A stretch of 64,000 bases of DNA from Devosia lucknowensis (GTDB lineage Bacteria; Pseudomonadota; Alphaproteobacteria; Rhizobiales; Devosiaceae). Under the pieces are notes generated by a model. It was given only the letters and a program-made list of their open reading frames with translations, did no database searches and was not told where the DNA came from. A program made the position numbers and the translations under genes. The DNA lies in contig NZ_FXWK01000002.1 of the NCBI RefSeq assembly GCF_900177655.1, forward strand, positions 1,054,001-1,118,000, given 5' to 3'. Positions 9,574 through 18,484 of this stretch are shown one piece after another (positions within the stretch are counted from its first letter, which is position 1; every line of letters starts with the position of its first letter).

Positions 9574-10356
9574 TTGTCCTCCGACTTGGTCATAGACGTT
9601 CGCAACGTCTCAAAACGCTTTGGCGGCCTCACGGCCGTCAGAAATTGTTCGCTCTCGGTCCAGCGCGGCTCCATTACGGGCCTGATCGGGCCCAATGGTG
9701 CGGGCAAGTCCACGCTGTTCAACATGGTGGCCGGCAATATCGTGCCCGACGAAGGCCAGGTGATCTTCGATGGCGCGGATGTCACCGGCATCAAGCCGTT
9801 CCAGTTGTTCCGTATCGGCATGCTGCGCACATTCCAGATCGCGCATGAATTTTCGCAGATGACGGCGCTTGAGAACCTGATGATGGTTCCGGGCGACCAG
9901 CCAGGCGAACACCTGATCGATACCTGGTTCCGTCCCGGCCTCGTGCGCTCGCGCGAAACCGAAGTGCGCAAGAAGGCGCTCGACGTGATCGACTTCCTCA
10001 AGCTCGGCCATGTGCGCGATGAGCTGGCGGGCAATCTCTCTGGCGGGCAGAAGAAGCTGCTCGAGCTGGGGCGCACCATGATGGTCGATGCAAAGGTGGT
10101 GCTGCTCGACGAGGTGGCGGCCGGCGTCAACAAGACGCTGCTCAACGATCTGGCCAGCAACATCGAGCGCATGAACCGCGAGCTGGGCTATACCTTCTTC
10201 GTCATCGAGCACGATATGGACTTGATCGGCCGCCTTTGCGATCCCGTCATCGTCATGGCGCAGGGCGAGAAAATCGCAGAAGGCCCCATGGCCGAGATCC
10301 GCGCCAATCCTGCAATCGTCGAAGCCTATTTCGGCACCCCGGTCGAGGTTGCGTGA
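9574..10356 (+). CDS. livG: Branched-chain amino acid type ABC transporter ATPase, LivG-like
   Basis: One of two ATPases that power a LIV-type importer. It is 260 residues long, with Walker A GPNGAGKST at 39-47, the LSGGQ signature at 155-159, Walker B VVLLDE at 175-180 and the switch His in VIEHDMD near 213. A TTG start at 9574 is used; an in-frame TTG at 9586 is the alternative and neither has a strong ribosome binding site. It leads a tight operon with livF, livH and livM. The substrate could be branched-chain amino acids, but related systems carry urea, amides or other small polar compounds. Confidence 0.9.
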   Translation: MSSDLVIDVRNVSKRFGGLTAVRNCSLSVQRGSITGLIGPNGAGKSTLFNMVAGNIVPDEGQVIFDGADVTGIKPFQLFRIGMLRTFQIAHEFSQMTALENLMMVPGDQPGEHLIDTWFRPGLVRSRETEVRKKALDVIDFLKLGHVRDELAGNLSGGQKKLLELGRTMMVDAKVVLLDEVAAGVNKTLLNDLASNIERMNRELGYTFFVIEHDMDLIGRLCDPVIVMAQGEKIAEGPMAEIRANPAIVEAYFGTPVEVA

Positions 10357-10358
10357 AC

Positions 10359-11063
10359 ATGCCACTCATCGAACTCAAGCATGTCGTGGGCGGCTACGGC
10401 GGGGCGCCTATCCTCAACGGCGTCAACATGGCGATCGAAAAGACCGACATCGGGGTCATCGTCGGGCCGAACGGCGCAGGGAAATCGACCACGCTCAAGG
10501 CCATTTTCGGCCTGCTCAAGGTTACTGGGGGCACGATTGACTTCGGCGGCGAGAACATCGCCAATTCGCTGCCTGACCGGCTCGTACCCAAGGGCCTGAG
10601 CTTCGTGCCGCAGGAAAAGAACGTCTTTACCTCGATGAGTGTCGAGGAAAATCTCGAGATGGGCGCCTTCACCCGGAAGGACGATTTCAAGGGCACGATG
10701 GACTGGGTCTACCAGATGTTCCCCGTGCTGGCCGAAAAGCGCCGTCAACCTGCCGGTGAACTCTCGGGCGGGCAGCGGCAGATGGTGGCCATGGGCCGGG
10801 CGCTTATGAGCAAGCCCAGCCTGCTCATGCTCGACGAGCCCTCCGCAGGTCTTTCGCCGCGCTACGTGATCGAAATCTTCGAGACCATCCAGCGCGTCAA
10901 CAAGGAGGGCGTCGGCATCCTCATGGTGGAGCAGAATGCCCGCCAGGCGCTGGCCTTCGCCTCCAAGGGTTTCGTACTCGCGAGCGGCCAGAATCGCTAT
11001 ACCGGCACCGGGGCGGAGCTGATCGCCGACCCTGAAGTCGCCAAGTCGTTCCTCGGGGGCTGA
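10359..11063 (+). CDS. livF: Branched-chain amino acid type ABC transporter ATPase, LivF-like
   Basis: The second ATPase of the importer, 234 residues, with Walker A GPNGAGKST at 36-44, an ELSGGQRQ signature and Walker B LLMLDEPSAGLSP. The start is ATG 10359, two bases after the livG stop; GTG 10353, which overlaps that stop, is an alternative. The YVIEIFETIQRVNKEG segment is typical of LivF. It lies between livG and livH, so the four genes are surely co-transcribed. Confidence 0.92.
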   Translation: MPLIELKHVVGGYGGAPILNGVNMAIEKTDIGVIVGPNGAGKSTTLKAIFGLLKVTGGTIDFGGENIANSLPDRLVPKGLSFVPQEKNVFTSMSVEENLEMGAFTRKDDFKGTMDWVYQMFPVLAEKRRQPAGELSGGQRQMVAMGRALMSKPSLLMLDEPSAGLSPRYVIEIFETIQRVNKEGVGILMVEQNARQALAFASKGFVLASGQNRYTGTGAELIADPEVAKSFLGG

Positions 11064-11066
11064 GCC

Positions 11067-12071
11067 GTGACTGAACTTATTTTCTTCATCAACCAAGTGT
11101 TGATCTCCGGCCTCGTGCTCGGCTGCATCTATGCGCTGGGCGCCATCGGCATCACCCTGATCTTCGGCATTCTGCGCTTCGCGCATTTCGCCCATTCCGA
11201 GCTGATGACGTCAGGCGCCTTCATCGCCTTCCTGCTGGCATCGGCCTTCGCCGCCTGGGGGATCGTCACGCCGATCCCGACCGGCTTCGTGGTGCTGCCG
11301 ATTGCCATGGTGCTGGCCGCCATTCTGGCCCTTGGCATAGACAAGGGGTTCTATGCTCCCTTGCGCAAGCGCGGCGCCAAGCCCGTTACCCTGCTGATCG
11401 CCTCCATCGGTGTGACGCTGATGGTGCAGGGGCTCATTCGTCTGTTCTTCGGCGCCGGCTCCTATTCGTTCTTCGAGAATGAACCCAAGGAAATCTTCCG
11501 CTTCGACATGGCGGCAATTGGCTCGACGCGCCCGCTGGTCATCACCGAACCGCAGGTCCTGATGATCCTCGTGACGCTGGTCTCGGTGCTGGCCCTGCAT
11601 TTCTTCCTCACCCGCTCGCGGCTGGGCAAGGCGATGCGCGCCATGGCCGACAACGCCGATCTCGCACAGGTGTCCGGGATCAACACGGCGCTGGTCGTGC
11701 GCGTCACCTGGATCATCGCCGGGGCGCTTGGCTGCATGGCCGGCACCATGCTGGCGCTCGACGTGACGCTGAAGCCTGACCTCGCGTTCAACATCATCCT
11801 GCCGATCTTTGCTGCGGCCATCGTCGGCGGCCTGGGCCAGGCCTATGGCGCTATTGCCGGGGGCCTGCTTATCGGCTTTGCCGAGACGCTGGCGGTGTTC
11901 AACTGGACCATGCTGCTGCGGCCGCTCAACGCCATCCTGCCCGAGTGGATGCAATTGCCCGCAACGATGGCGCTCGTGCCGACCGAGTACAAGCTCACGG
12001 TCGCCTTCGTCATCCTCGTGGTTACGCTGCTCGTGCGCCCCACGGGTATCTTCAAGGGAGCCTCGTCATGA
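11067..12071 (+). CDS. livH: Branched-chain amino acid type ABC permease, LivH-like
   Basis: An inner-membrane permease subunit of 334 residues with about eight hydrophobic helices. It has the LivH opening (LISGLVLGCIYALGAIGITL) and the conserved cytoplasmic stretch RAMADNADLAQVSGIN, which contacts the ATPases. GTG start at 11067, three bases after livF. It pairs with livM, whose ATG overlaps the livH stop. Confidence 0.92.
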   Translation: MTELIFFINQVLISGLVLGCIYALGAIGITLIFGILRFAHFAHSELMTSGAFIAFLLASAFAAWGIVTPIPTGFVVLPIAMVLAAILALGIDKGFYAPLRKRGAKPVTLLIASIGVTLMVQGLIRLFFGAGSYSFFENEPKEIFRFDMAAIGSTRPLVITEPQVLMILVTLVSVLALHFFLTRSRLGKAMRAMADNADLAQVSGINTALVVRVTWIIAGALGCMAGTMLALDVTLKPDLAFNIILPIFAAAIVGGLGQAYGAIAGGLLIGFAETLAVFNWTMLLRPLNAILPEWMQLPATMALVPTEYKLTVAFVILVVTLLVRPTGIFKGASS

Positions 12072-13354
12072 TCCAGCGTTCCCTGACGCTTTTCGGCGGA
12101 CTGTTCGTCCTGATCCTCCTGATGGGCTGGGTCATGGGCCTGCCGTTCACCTCCTCGCGTATCGTGGAAGCGGCGGCCTATGCGCTGATCGCTCTCGGTC
12201 TCAACATACAGTGGGGATACGGCGGGCTCTTCAATTTCGGCATCATGGGGTTCCTGATGGTGGGTGGCGCGGCCGTCACCTTCATCTCGGCGCCCGTCAA
12301 TCCCGCCTTCTGGGGCGGTGATGGTCCGGCCATGCTTGGCCGTGCCCTGTTCGCCTTTGCCGGCGGCGCTCTCGTGGTCCTCGCCGCGCGGCAGGCCCAT
12401 CGCATCGGCATTACGGGCAAGTGGAAGACGGCGCTGACCGTCCTTGCCTGGTTCGTCGCCTATTGTATCTATCGCAGCCAGATCGATCCGGCTGCCGCCT
12501 ACATCGAATCCGCCGCCGGCGGCGGTTGGGTCGGCGGCCTCGGCGGCCATCCGGTGCTGGGATGGCTGTTCGGCGGCGTTCTCGCGGCCGGTATCGCCTT
12601 CATCGTGGGCAAGATCTGCCTCGGCCTCCGCACCGATTATCTCGCCATCGCCACGATCGGCATTTCCGAGATCATCCGTGCACTGATCAAGAACATGGAC
12701 TGGCTCACGCGCGGCACGCTGACGGTGTCGCCGATCCCCTGGCCCACACCGCTGCCGCAGCAGTATCAGGCCCAGGGCATGGATATCGCCTCGTCGCTGA
12801 TCGCTGCCCGCGCCGGTTTCCTGGTGCTGGCCCTGGTCGTCCTGGCGATCGTCATGTGGCTGATCTCGCGCGCCTATTCCGGTCCCTGGGGCCGCATGAT
12901 GCGCGCCATCCGCGACAACCACATCGCGGCTTCTTCAATGGGCAAGAACGTCACCGCCCGCCAGCTCGAAATCTTCGTCTTCGGTTCGGTGCTGATGGGC
13001 ATCGGCGGCGCCATGCTGGTCAGCTTCGTGCAGATTTTCGATCCCTCGAGCTATCAGCCGATCAACCATACCTTCCTGATCTGGGTGATGGTGATCGTGG
13101 GTGGCGCGGGCAACAATTGGGGAGCCCTGTTCGGCGCCGTGCTGCTGTGGCTGATCTGGGTCGTGTCCGAACCGCTGAGCAAGGCCGTGTTCGACCTGGT
13201 CTCCACCTGGTCGACCAGTTTCGGCTGGGGCGCCATTCCCGAGATCGAGGCGCGGTCCGCGCAGATGCGCGTGTTCGTGCTCGGCCTCGTGATCACGATC
13301 GCGCTGCGTTTTGCGCCCCGCGGCTTGATCCCGGAAGTGGTCAAACGCGACTGA
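12068..13354 (+). CDS. livM: Branched-chain amino acid type ABC permease, LivM-like
   Basis: The second permease, 428 residues, starting at the ATG that overlaps the livH stop as ATGA. The family core is visible: ALIALGLNIQWGYGGLFNFG near the N-terminus and AIRDNHIAASSMGKNV facing the ATPases. It is longer than the usual 320-370 residues because of extra helices between about residues 85 and 190. Its stop is three bases from the stop of the convergent HD-GYP gene, with no room for a separate terminator. Confidence 0.9.
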   Translation: MIQRSLTLFGGLFVLILLMGWVMGLPFTSSRIVEAAAYALIALGLNIQWGYGGLFNFGIMGFLMVGGAAVTFISAPVNPAFWGGDGPAMLGRALFAFAGGALVVLAARQAHRIGITGKWKTALTVLAWFVAYCIYRSQIDPAAAYIESAAGGGWVGGLGGHPVLGWLFGGVLAAGIAFIVGKICLGLRTDYLAIATIGISEIIRALIKNMDWLTRGTLTVSPIPWPTPLPQQYQAQGMDIASSLIAARAGFLVLALVVLAIVMWLISRAYSGPWGRMMRAIRDNHIAASSMGKNVTARQLEIFVFGSVLMGIGGAMLVSFVQIFDPSSYQPINHTFLIWVMVIVGGAGNNWGALFGAVLLWLIWVVSEPLSKAVFDLVSTWSTSFGWGAIPEIEARSAQMRVFVLGLVITIALRFAPRGLIPEVVKRD

Positions 13355-13357
13355 TCG

Positions 13358-14419
13358 TCAGGCCGCCTGCTTGTGCAGGGTGATGCGGGCAAATGCCCGC
13401 ACCAGGGCTGGCTCCAGTTTGCCGGCTCCGGCGAGTGCTTCGAGGACGGCGATGGCGTCCTCGGGCCGCTTCGGCGCCTTGTAAGCGCGGCGTTCGACCA
13501 GCGCGGCGTAGATGTCGCTGATCGTCACGAGCCGCGTGATGTCGTCGATCTCGTCGCCGCGCAGGCCGTCGGGATAGCCGCTGCCATCAAGATATTCGTG
13601 ATGCGAGCGCACGCTGCGCAGCGCGTCGGCAGCGATGCGGCTGCGTCGGGCCAGATAATCGTGCCCGATGATCGGATGGCTGCGCATGGTCTGTGCTTCT
13701 TCGGGCGTCAGTGGACCATTCTTGTCTAGAATCTCCACCGGCACGGCCGATTTGCCGATGTCGTGTACCAGCGCCGCCGCCGTCACCTTGATCACGTCGC
13801 CGCGGCGCATGCCGAGGCGGCGGGCGAAACTCGATGCCGTGGCTGTCACCAGCATACAGTGCTGGAAGGTCCCGACATGATAGCCGCGAACGGTCGCCAT
13901 CCAGTGATCGACACCGGCGCTGTCGATAGCATCGATGATCTGGCCGCTGGCGCTTTCCATGCCTTCGGTGTCGAAGACGGCGTCACGAACCAGGCTACGA
14001 AAGCCGCCGTCGAGGGCCGAGATGCCGGCATCGATCGAGCGGGTGACGTCAACCGCGTGAACGATGCCGTGATGCTGCCTGATCGCCTGATGGATCGCCT
14101 CGGCCCCGCAGCGCGGTTCGAGGATCGCATCTGCCCCGAGGCTTTCGGCATTGCTCACGGCGATCCGCGCCTTGGGATCGACCATGAAGATCCTGCAGCC
14201 CGTGCCGCGCCGCGCCAGCAAGCCCTTGAGTTTGCGCAGGGACGAGGTTGCGCGCAGATCGACGTCGAAGACCACGTTCGGATCGAGCCGCAAATGCTCG
14301 CCCCCCACGTCCCTTATGCCAACCGGCTGCGTACCGAGAGCCCTCGCAAACGCCTGATACTCAAAGGAATTACTGTTTTCCGTTATGTAAAGCAGCCCAC
14401 GATCGTCTATATCGCGCAC
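13358..14419 (-). CDS. HD-GYP domain cyclic-di-GMP phosphodiesterase
   Basis: A 353-residue protein expected to degrade c-di-GMP. The C-terminal HD-GYP domain (about 170-345) has all the metal and signature residues: His187, HD at 219-220 in VHDIGK, HH at 273-274 and GYP at 281-283 in DGSGYPDGL. The first 150 residues resemble a degenerate response-regulator receiver without a clear phosphoacceptor. The start is GTG at 14419, with GGGGAGG 7 bases upstream. It is flanked by, but not co-transcribed with, the liv operon. A GGDEF-EAL protein is encoded 7 kb away. Confidence 0.9.
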   Translation of the reverse strand: MRDIDDRGLLYITENSNSFEYQAFARALGTQPVGIRDVGGEHLRLDPNVVFDVDLRATSSLRKLKGLLARRGTGCRIFMVDPKARIAVSNAESLGADAILEPRCGAEAIHQAIRQHHGIVHAVDVTRSIDAGISALDGGFRSLVRDAVFDTEGMESASGQIIDAIDSAGVDHWMATVRGYHVGTFQHCMLVTATASSFARRLGMRRGDVIKVTAAALVHDIGKSAVPVEILDKNGPLTPEEAQTMRSHPIIGHDYLARRSRIAADALRSVRSHHEYLDGSGYPDGLRGDEIDDITRLVTISDIYAALVERRAYKAPKRPEDAIAVLEALAGAGKLEPALVRAFARITLHKQAA

Positions 14420-14529
14420 CTAAGGCCTCCCCTTGCCAGTATTTGGGCATGGGTTGCTTAAGGCTTGGCTAAATTTCTGCCGGTCCGGAAGTAAATCGTT
14501 TCACGACATGCAGCGCTGTCGATCGCCCC

Positions 14530-15123
14530 TCATGAAGGACATCGAGCCGTCATCCACAACCATTCGGTGGCAAGGCCGTCATAGCCGCCGGCCATGGATT
14601 TTTCGAGGCCGAGGTCAGTCCAGCCCGCAGCGCGATAGGTGGCTTCGAGTGAGCGTGCACTCGGGTAGTTGAAGTATCGCCCCATGCTGTCGCGCCCTTC
14701 GCCCTCGCCCGATTTGAAGCTGGCCACGAACACCCCGCTGCTGCGCACCGCCCGCCGGATGGATGCAAGGATAGTCGGCAGATCGCTCGCGGGTGCGTGG
14801 AGCAGGCTTGCCGCGGCCCAGACACCGTCATAGGCATTTTCCGCATCGAGATCATCGAAACGCATGACGCGGGCGCGATCCCCGATCCTTTGGCGGGCCG
14901 CCTGCACCAGCTCGGGTGTTCCATCCGTGGCATCCACGTCGAACCCGCGCTCCAGCATATAGTGTGCATCCATGCCATTGCCGCATCCGAGCTCCAGAAT
15001 TCGCGCGCCTGGCTCAACCTGGGCGAGGAACGCATCCAGCTGCTGGCGGGTCGGGCGCGTGCGATGCCGGGCATAGGCCTCCGCATTTTCGGCGTAAAAG
15101 CGCATCGTGTCGGTGTCGGCCAT
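14530..15123 (-). CDS. Class I SAM-dependent methyltransferase
   Basis: A 197-residue soluble protein with the SAM-binding motif ILELGCGNGMDAHYM near residues 41-55, an acidic residue ending the second strand (DATDGTPE) and a family-like DGVWAAASLLHA stretch. The start is the ATG at 15123, which has GAGGCAGGA directly upstream; an earlier ATG at 15141 would overlap the preceding gene. It follows the unknown gene at 15131-15493 by 7 bases, so the two are likely co-transcribed. The substrate is not known. Confidence 0.85.
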   Translation of the reverse strand: MADTDTMRFYAENAEAYARHRTRPTRQQLDAFLAQVEPGARILELGCGNGMDAHYMLERGFDVDATDGTPELVQAARQRIGDRARVMRFDDLDAENAYDGVWAAASLLHAPASDLPTILASIRRAVRSSGVFVASFKSGEGEGRDSMGRYFNYPSARSLEATYRAAGWTDLGLEKSMAGGYDGLATEWLWMTARCPS

Positions 15124-15130
15124 TCCTGCC

Positions 15131-15493
15131 TCACCGGTCATTTGCGGGATGCGGACGGAATATCGTGGCCGCTTCGAACTCGCGTGCGCTCAGGTCCGGA
15201 TCGCGGTCAAAGGTTGCGCTCCAGAGGATTTCGCGCAAGGCGTCCGGGTTGACGCCAGGATATCCCAACTGCTTCAGACGCAGCGCAAACCAGAGATGGT
15301 TGGCCTGGGCATGGAGGTGAGTGTGTCCCAGCTGATCCAGAGCAACGAGCAGTGCCGCCTGAGTCCGGAAGCCGAAGGCAAAGGCCAAGGCCTCGTCGAC
15401 ATGGCTGGACTTAAATTCGGGACGTGCCGTGCGGATGTGCGACTTGAGCGCGGCAATATTGCTACGCGTGAACGGCGTAATGCCGGCAAACAT
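15131..15493 (-). CDS. Hypothetical protein, 120 residues
   Basis: A small soluble protein without signal peptide or membrane segment. The sequence is rich in helices, with SSHVDEALAFAFGFRTQAAL at about 29-48, a pattern I have seen in short proteins of unknown function in related bacteria. It ends in a charged tail. It lies just upstream of, and probably in one transcript with, the methyltransferase at 14530-15123. No function can be assigned. Confidence 0.7.
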   Translation of the reverse strand: MFAGITPFTRSNIAALKSHIRTARPEFKSSHVDEALAFAFGFRTQAALLVALDQLGHTHLHAQANHLWFALRLKQLGYPGVNPDALREILWSATFDRDPDLSAREFEAATIFRPHPANDR

Positions 15494-15650
15494 GACGAAC
15501 CTCTCGTTCCGGTCGATGTCCGCCGATTACGCATCGACCTGGAAAGGTCGTCACGAATGGTCGTCGATACTCCCTTCAACCCGGCGGCAGGTTTGGCATG
15601 GGCTCCCAGCGCCAACATAAGGTCTTCGGTGGCTCTGCTTCAATATGAAA

Positions 15651-15676
15651 AAGGCCCGGGATCGCTCCCGGGCCTT
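15651..15676 (-). terminator. Rho-independent terminator of livK
   Basis: Perfect 11-bp arms AAGGCCCGGGA and TCCCGGGCCTT with a 4-base loop. Read on the minus strand the stem is followed by TTTTTC, so it terminates transcription of the binding-protein gene that ends at 15783. Confidence 0.88.
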
Positions 15677-15730
15677 CGGAATCTCGGTCTTCCTGCCCTG
15701 CGCGCGTAGCGCTGCGGGCCTTGCCGCCTC

Positions 15731-15770
15731 GAAACGCTCCACCGGAGCGTTTCGCCGAAGCATTGCTTCG
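15731..15770. repeat. Two adjacent palindromes downstream of livK
   Basis: GAAACGCTCC / GGAGCGTTTC with an ACC loop (15731-15753) is followed by CGAAGCA / TGCTTCG with a single-base centre (15756-15770). Both are perfect. The first resembles a palindrome repeated between genes in many Hyphomicrobiales genomes. They lie between the livK stop and its terminator. Confidence 0.7.
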
Positions 15771-15782
15771 TATGGCGCCAAG

Positions 15783-16979
15783 TTACTGGATGACGCCCTT
15801 TTCGACGAACGAACCGCCTTCGACGGCCAGTTCGACGATGATGCCGTCGACGTCACCAGCCTCGTCGAAGTCGAGCGCGCCACCAGCGCCCTCATAGTCG
15901 ATGTCGGTACCGGCAGCGATCAGCTCCTTGGCCTTGGCCCACTCGCCTGGCAGGATCTTCTCGCCCGGAGCCGAGGCAACGTCGCGCAGGGCGGCGGACA
16001 GGCCTTCGCGGGATGCCGAACCGTTCTTCTCGATGGCGAGTGCCAGGAGGAAGGCGGCGTCGTAAGCCTGCGGGGCGTAAGTGGCGTTGGCGGTGAAGCC
16101 TTCGCCGGTGAAGGCGTTGTAGATGTCCACGGCTTCGCCGGTCGGTGCGCCGGCGCGGGTGGCGATCAGGCCTTCCACGGCAGCGGGGTCGATACCGGTC
16201 AGCAGGTCGTCGCCGACCATGCCGTCACCGCCGACATAGGTGGTGAAGTTGCCGCTCTCGACGGCCTGACGCAGTACGGTGTTACCCGAAGCGTTGGCAT
16301 AAGCGAGAATGACCAGGTTCTGCGAAGCGACCAGGTTGCCGAGCTCGGCGCGGTAGTCGGCCTTGCCTTCTTCGTGGGCGATATTGGCCGCAACGGTGCC
16401 GCCACCAGCGGTGTAGGCAGCCGAGAGAGCGTCAGCAAAGCCCTTGCCGTAGTCATTGTTGACATAGGTGATGGCAATGTCGTTGACGCCCTTGGCGAGC
16501 AGCAGCTCGGCCATCTTCACGCCCTGAAGCGCGTCGGAAGGGGTGGTGCGGTAGACAAGGTCATTGTCTTCAAGCGTGGTCAGGGCCGGCGCCGAGGAGG
16601 CCGGGGAGACGAACACGACATTGCCCGAGAGGCCCGAACCGTTGAAGGCGCCGATGGTTTCGCCGGTGCAGAGGCCGCCAACGACAGCCACGGCATTGTC
16701 GGTATTGATGATCTTGTCGGCTGCAGTGGCGCCGCCGGTCGCGTCACAGGCACTGTCGGCCGAGATCATGGTAAGCTCACCGCCCAGGATACCGCCCTGT
16801 TCGTTGACTTGGTTCACAGCGAGCTGGGCGCCGGCCAGGATCGGCGGGGCCAGGGATTCGATCGGGCCGGTCAGTCCGCCGATGAAACCGATGGTGGCGC
16901 CGCTATCCTGGGCCAATGCCGGAGCGGCAATCGTCAGGGTGGTGGCAGCGACCGCCAGGGTCAGGGTTTTCTTAAGCAT
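15783..16979 (-). CDS. livK: Branched-chain amino acid type ABC transporter substrate-binding protein, LivK-like
   Basis: A periplasmic binding protein of 398 residues. It starts with a signal peptide (MLKKTLTLAVAATTLTIAA, cleavage after ALA near residue 24), followed by the family opening TIGFIGGLTGPIESLAPPI. The ATG at 16979 is preceded by AGAGGG. It most likely feeds the LivGFHM importer at 9574-13354, although it is separated from it by three genes and lies on the opposite strand. A strong terminator follows. The ligand is uncertain: this fold also binds other amino acids and amides. Confidence 0.88.
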   Translation of the reverse strand: MLKKTLTLAVAATTLTIAAPALAQDSGATIGFIGGLTGPIESLAPPILAGAQLAVNQVNEQGGILGGELTMISADSACDATGGATAADKIINTDNAVAVVGGLCTGETIGAFNGSGLSGNVVFVSPASSAPALTTLEDNDLVYRTTPSDALQGVKMAELLLAKGVNDIAITYVNNDYGKGFADALSAAYTAGGGTVAANIAHEEGKADYRAELGNLVASQNLVILAYANASGNTVLRQAVESGNFTTYVGGDGMVGDDLLTGIDPAAVEGLIATRAGAPTGEAVDIYNAFTGEGFTANATYAPQAYDAAFLLALAIEKNGSASREGLSAALRDVASAPGEKILPGEWAKAKELIAAGTDIDYEGAGGALDFDEAGDVDGIIVELAVEGGSFVEKGVIQ

Positions 16980-17210
16980 GGTGTCCCTCTGTTTCGGTTG
17001 CACGCCGGGTGGCCTTTTCGGCCTCCTTCTTGCGGCGCGGCAACGGTCAAGGGGGCGCGATGGCGCCCCGCTGGGAGGGACTGTTGCACATTCAGGGCAA
17101 AGCTGTCACCGGGGTTCGCGCGGCAAATCCATCAGTTGTGGCGGTTGCTTAACAAGACCCGCTTGGGCATAGACTTTGCCCTGAAGCGGGTGGGCCGGTA
17201 AGAGGGCTAT

Positions 17211-18245
17211 ATGAAGCGACTTCGCCAAGCCATTATATTGGTGCTGCTGACTGCTCTCAGCCAGCCGTCGCAGGCGCAGATCACCGTGCTCGACAGCGCC
17301 CAGGACGATGCTTCGCAACCGAGTGAAGCGGCCAGCCCTGGGCAGCCGCCGCCTCCCTGCGGCACAAGGCCCCTGTCCATCGCCCGCATGAGCTGGCCCT
17401 CGGCGGCACTTCTGGCCGAAATCCACGCCCGTATCCTGGCTGCCGAATACAATTGCGAGGTGCGGGTCGTGCTGGGCGATCTCGCCGCCACGGCGTCGTC
17501 CATGGGATCGACCGGACAACCCCAGGTCGCGCCCGAGATGTGGGTCAACCGGATCGCCGATCTCTGGAACGGCGCCATGGAAGGTCAGCAGGTGCGCAGC
17601 GCAGCGCCAACTTTTACTTCCGATGCCTTCGAGGGCTGGTACATGCCGTCGTCGCTGGCCGGGAGTTTTGTCGGAACGCCGACGGCTGCCGGTCTTGCTG
17701 ATGCCCTGCCGCAGGCGGGGGACGGCGGCCCCATCCAGTTCATTTCCTGTCCGCTGGACTGGGCCTGCTCGGTGATCAACCGTCACCTTGTCGAGGCTTA
17801 CGAGCTCTCCGAGCTTGTCGAAATTGTCGAGCCGAGCAACCGGCTGGAAATGGACAGGATGATCGCCGAGGCGGTCAATCGGCGCGAGCCTTTCCTGTTC
17901 TATTACTGGCAACCCAATGCAGTGCTGGCGCAGCTCGATTTCGCGGCGATCGACATGGGGGCCTATGACGAGACCGCGGCCAAGTGCCTGGCCGATCGGA
18001 TCTGCAATGATCCCAAGCCATCGGCCTTCCCAGCCGATGCCGTGGTTATCGCCGTCGCCGACCGGGTATTCACCGAGACACCCATAGTCGCGGGTTACTT
18101 GCAGCGAAGCAGCCTGCCGCTATCGGAAATGAATACGCTGCTGGCCGAGCTCAACGAGCCCGGCGCCACCGTCGAAAGTGTGGCAGATCGCTTCGTGTCC
18201 GAACGCAAAGACCTGTGGCAGGCGTGGGTCAGCGCTGCGCAGTGA
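17211..18245 (+). CDS. Glycine betaine-type ABC transporter substrate-binding protein, first paralogue
   Basis: A secreted protein of 344 residues with a signal peptide (about 1-22, cleavage after SQA) and the ProX/OpuAC fold: MSWPSAALLAEIHARIL, VAPEMWVNRIADLWNG, EGWYMP and PFLFYYWQPNAVLAQL. It resembles the next gene along its whole length but has diverged, and it carries a Pro/Ser-rich insertion after the signal peptide. It probably binds glycine betaine, proline betaine or a related quaternary amine for uptake under osmotic stress. Which ligand, and whether it shares the downstream permease, is not visible. Confidence 0.85.
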   Translation: MKRLRQAIILVLLTALSQPSQAQITVLDSAQDDASQPSEAASPGQPPPPCGTRPLSIARMSWPSAALLAEIHARILAAEYNCEVRVVLGDLAATASSMGSTGQPQVAPEMWVNRIADLWNGAMEGQQVRSAAPTFTSDAFEGWYMPSSLAGSFVGTPTAAGLADALPQAGDGGPIQFISCPLDWACSVINRHLVEAYELSELVEIVEPSNRLEMDRMIAEAVNRREPFLFYYWQPNAVLAQLDFAAIDMGAYDETAAKCLADRICNDPKPSAFPADAVVIAVADRVFTETPIVAGYLQRSSLPLSEMNTLLAELNEPGATVESVADRFVSERKDLWQAWVSAAQ

Positions 18246-18484
18246 AAAGGTTCCCATAATTTTCTCAGATTATTTTAACTTGCATCTGAGTTGAATTGGG
18301 AATTTTTTGCTACTTGAGCAGACAAGAAGATAGTCTGGAGCAGTCTATTTTTCTCTTCTTTGACTTCAACTTCTAAGAAAAATTGTCCGTCGAAATCAGT
18401 TGTTGTGTAAATATTGCCTGATTTGACACATATTTCTGCCATCTTTATGGTCCGGCGCATTCCGTAACAGCAGGAGCGTCCCTG
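18246..18484. promoter_or_regulatory. AT-rich region before the second betaine-binding gene
   Basis: The 239 bases are markedly richer in A and T than the flanking genes and contain the inverted repeat CAGAT-N13-ATCTG near 18267-18290. A promoter for the proX-proW-proV operon is likely here, given the gap and base composition, but I could not fix its -35 and -10 boxes. AGGAG at the 3' end is the ribosome binding site of the next gene. Confidence 0.4.
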
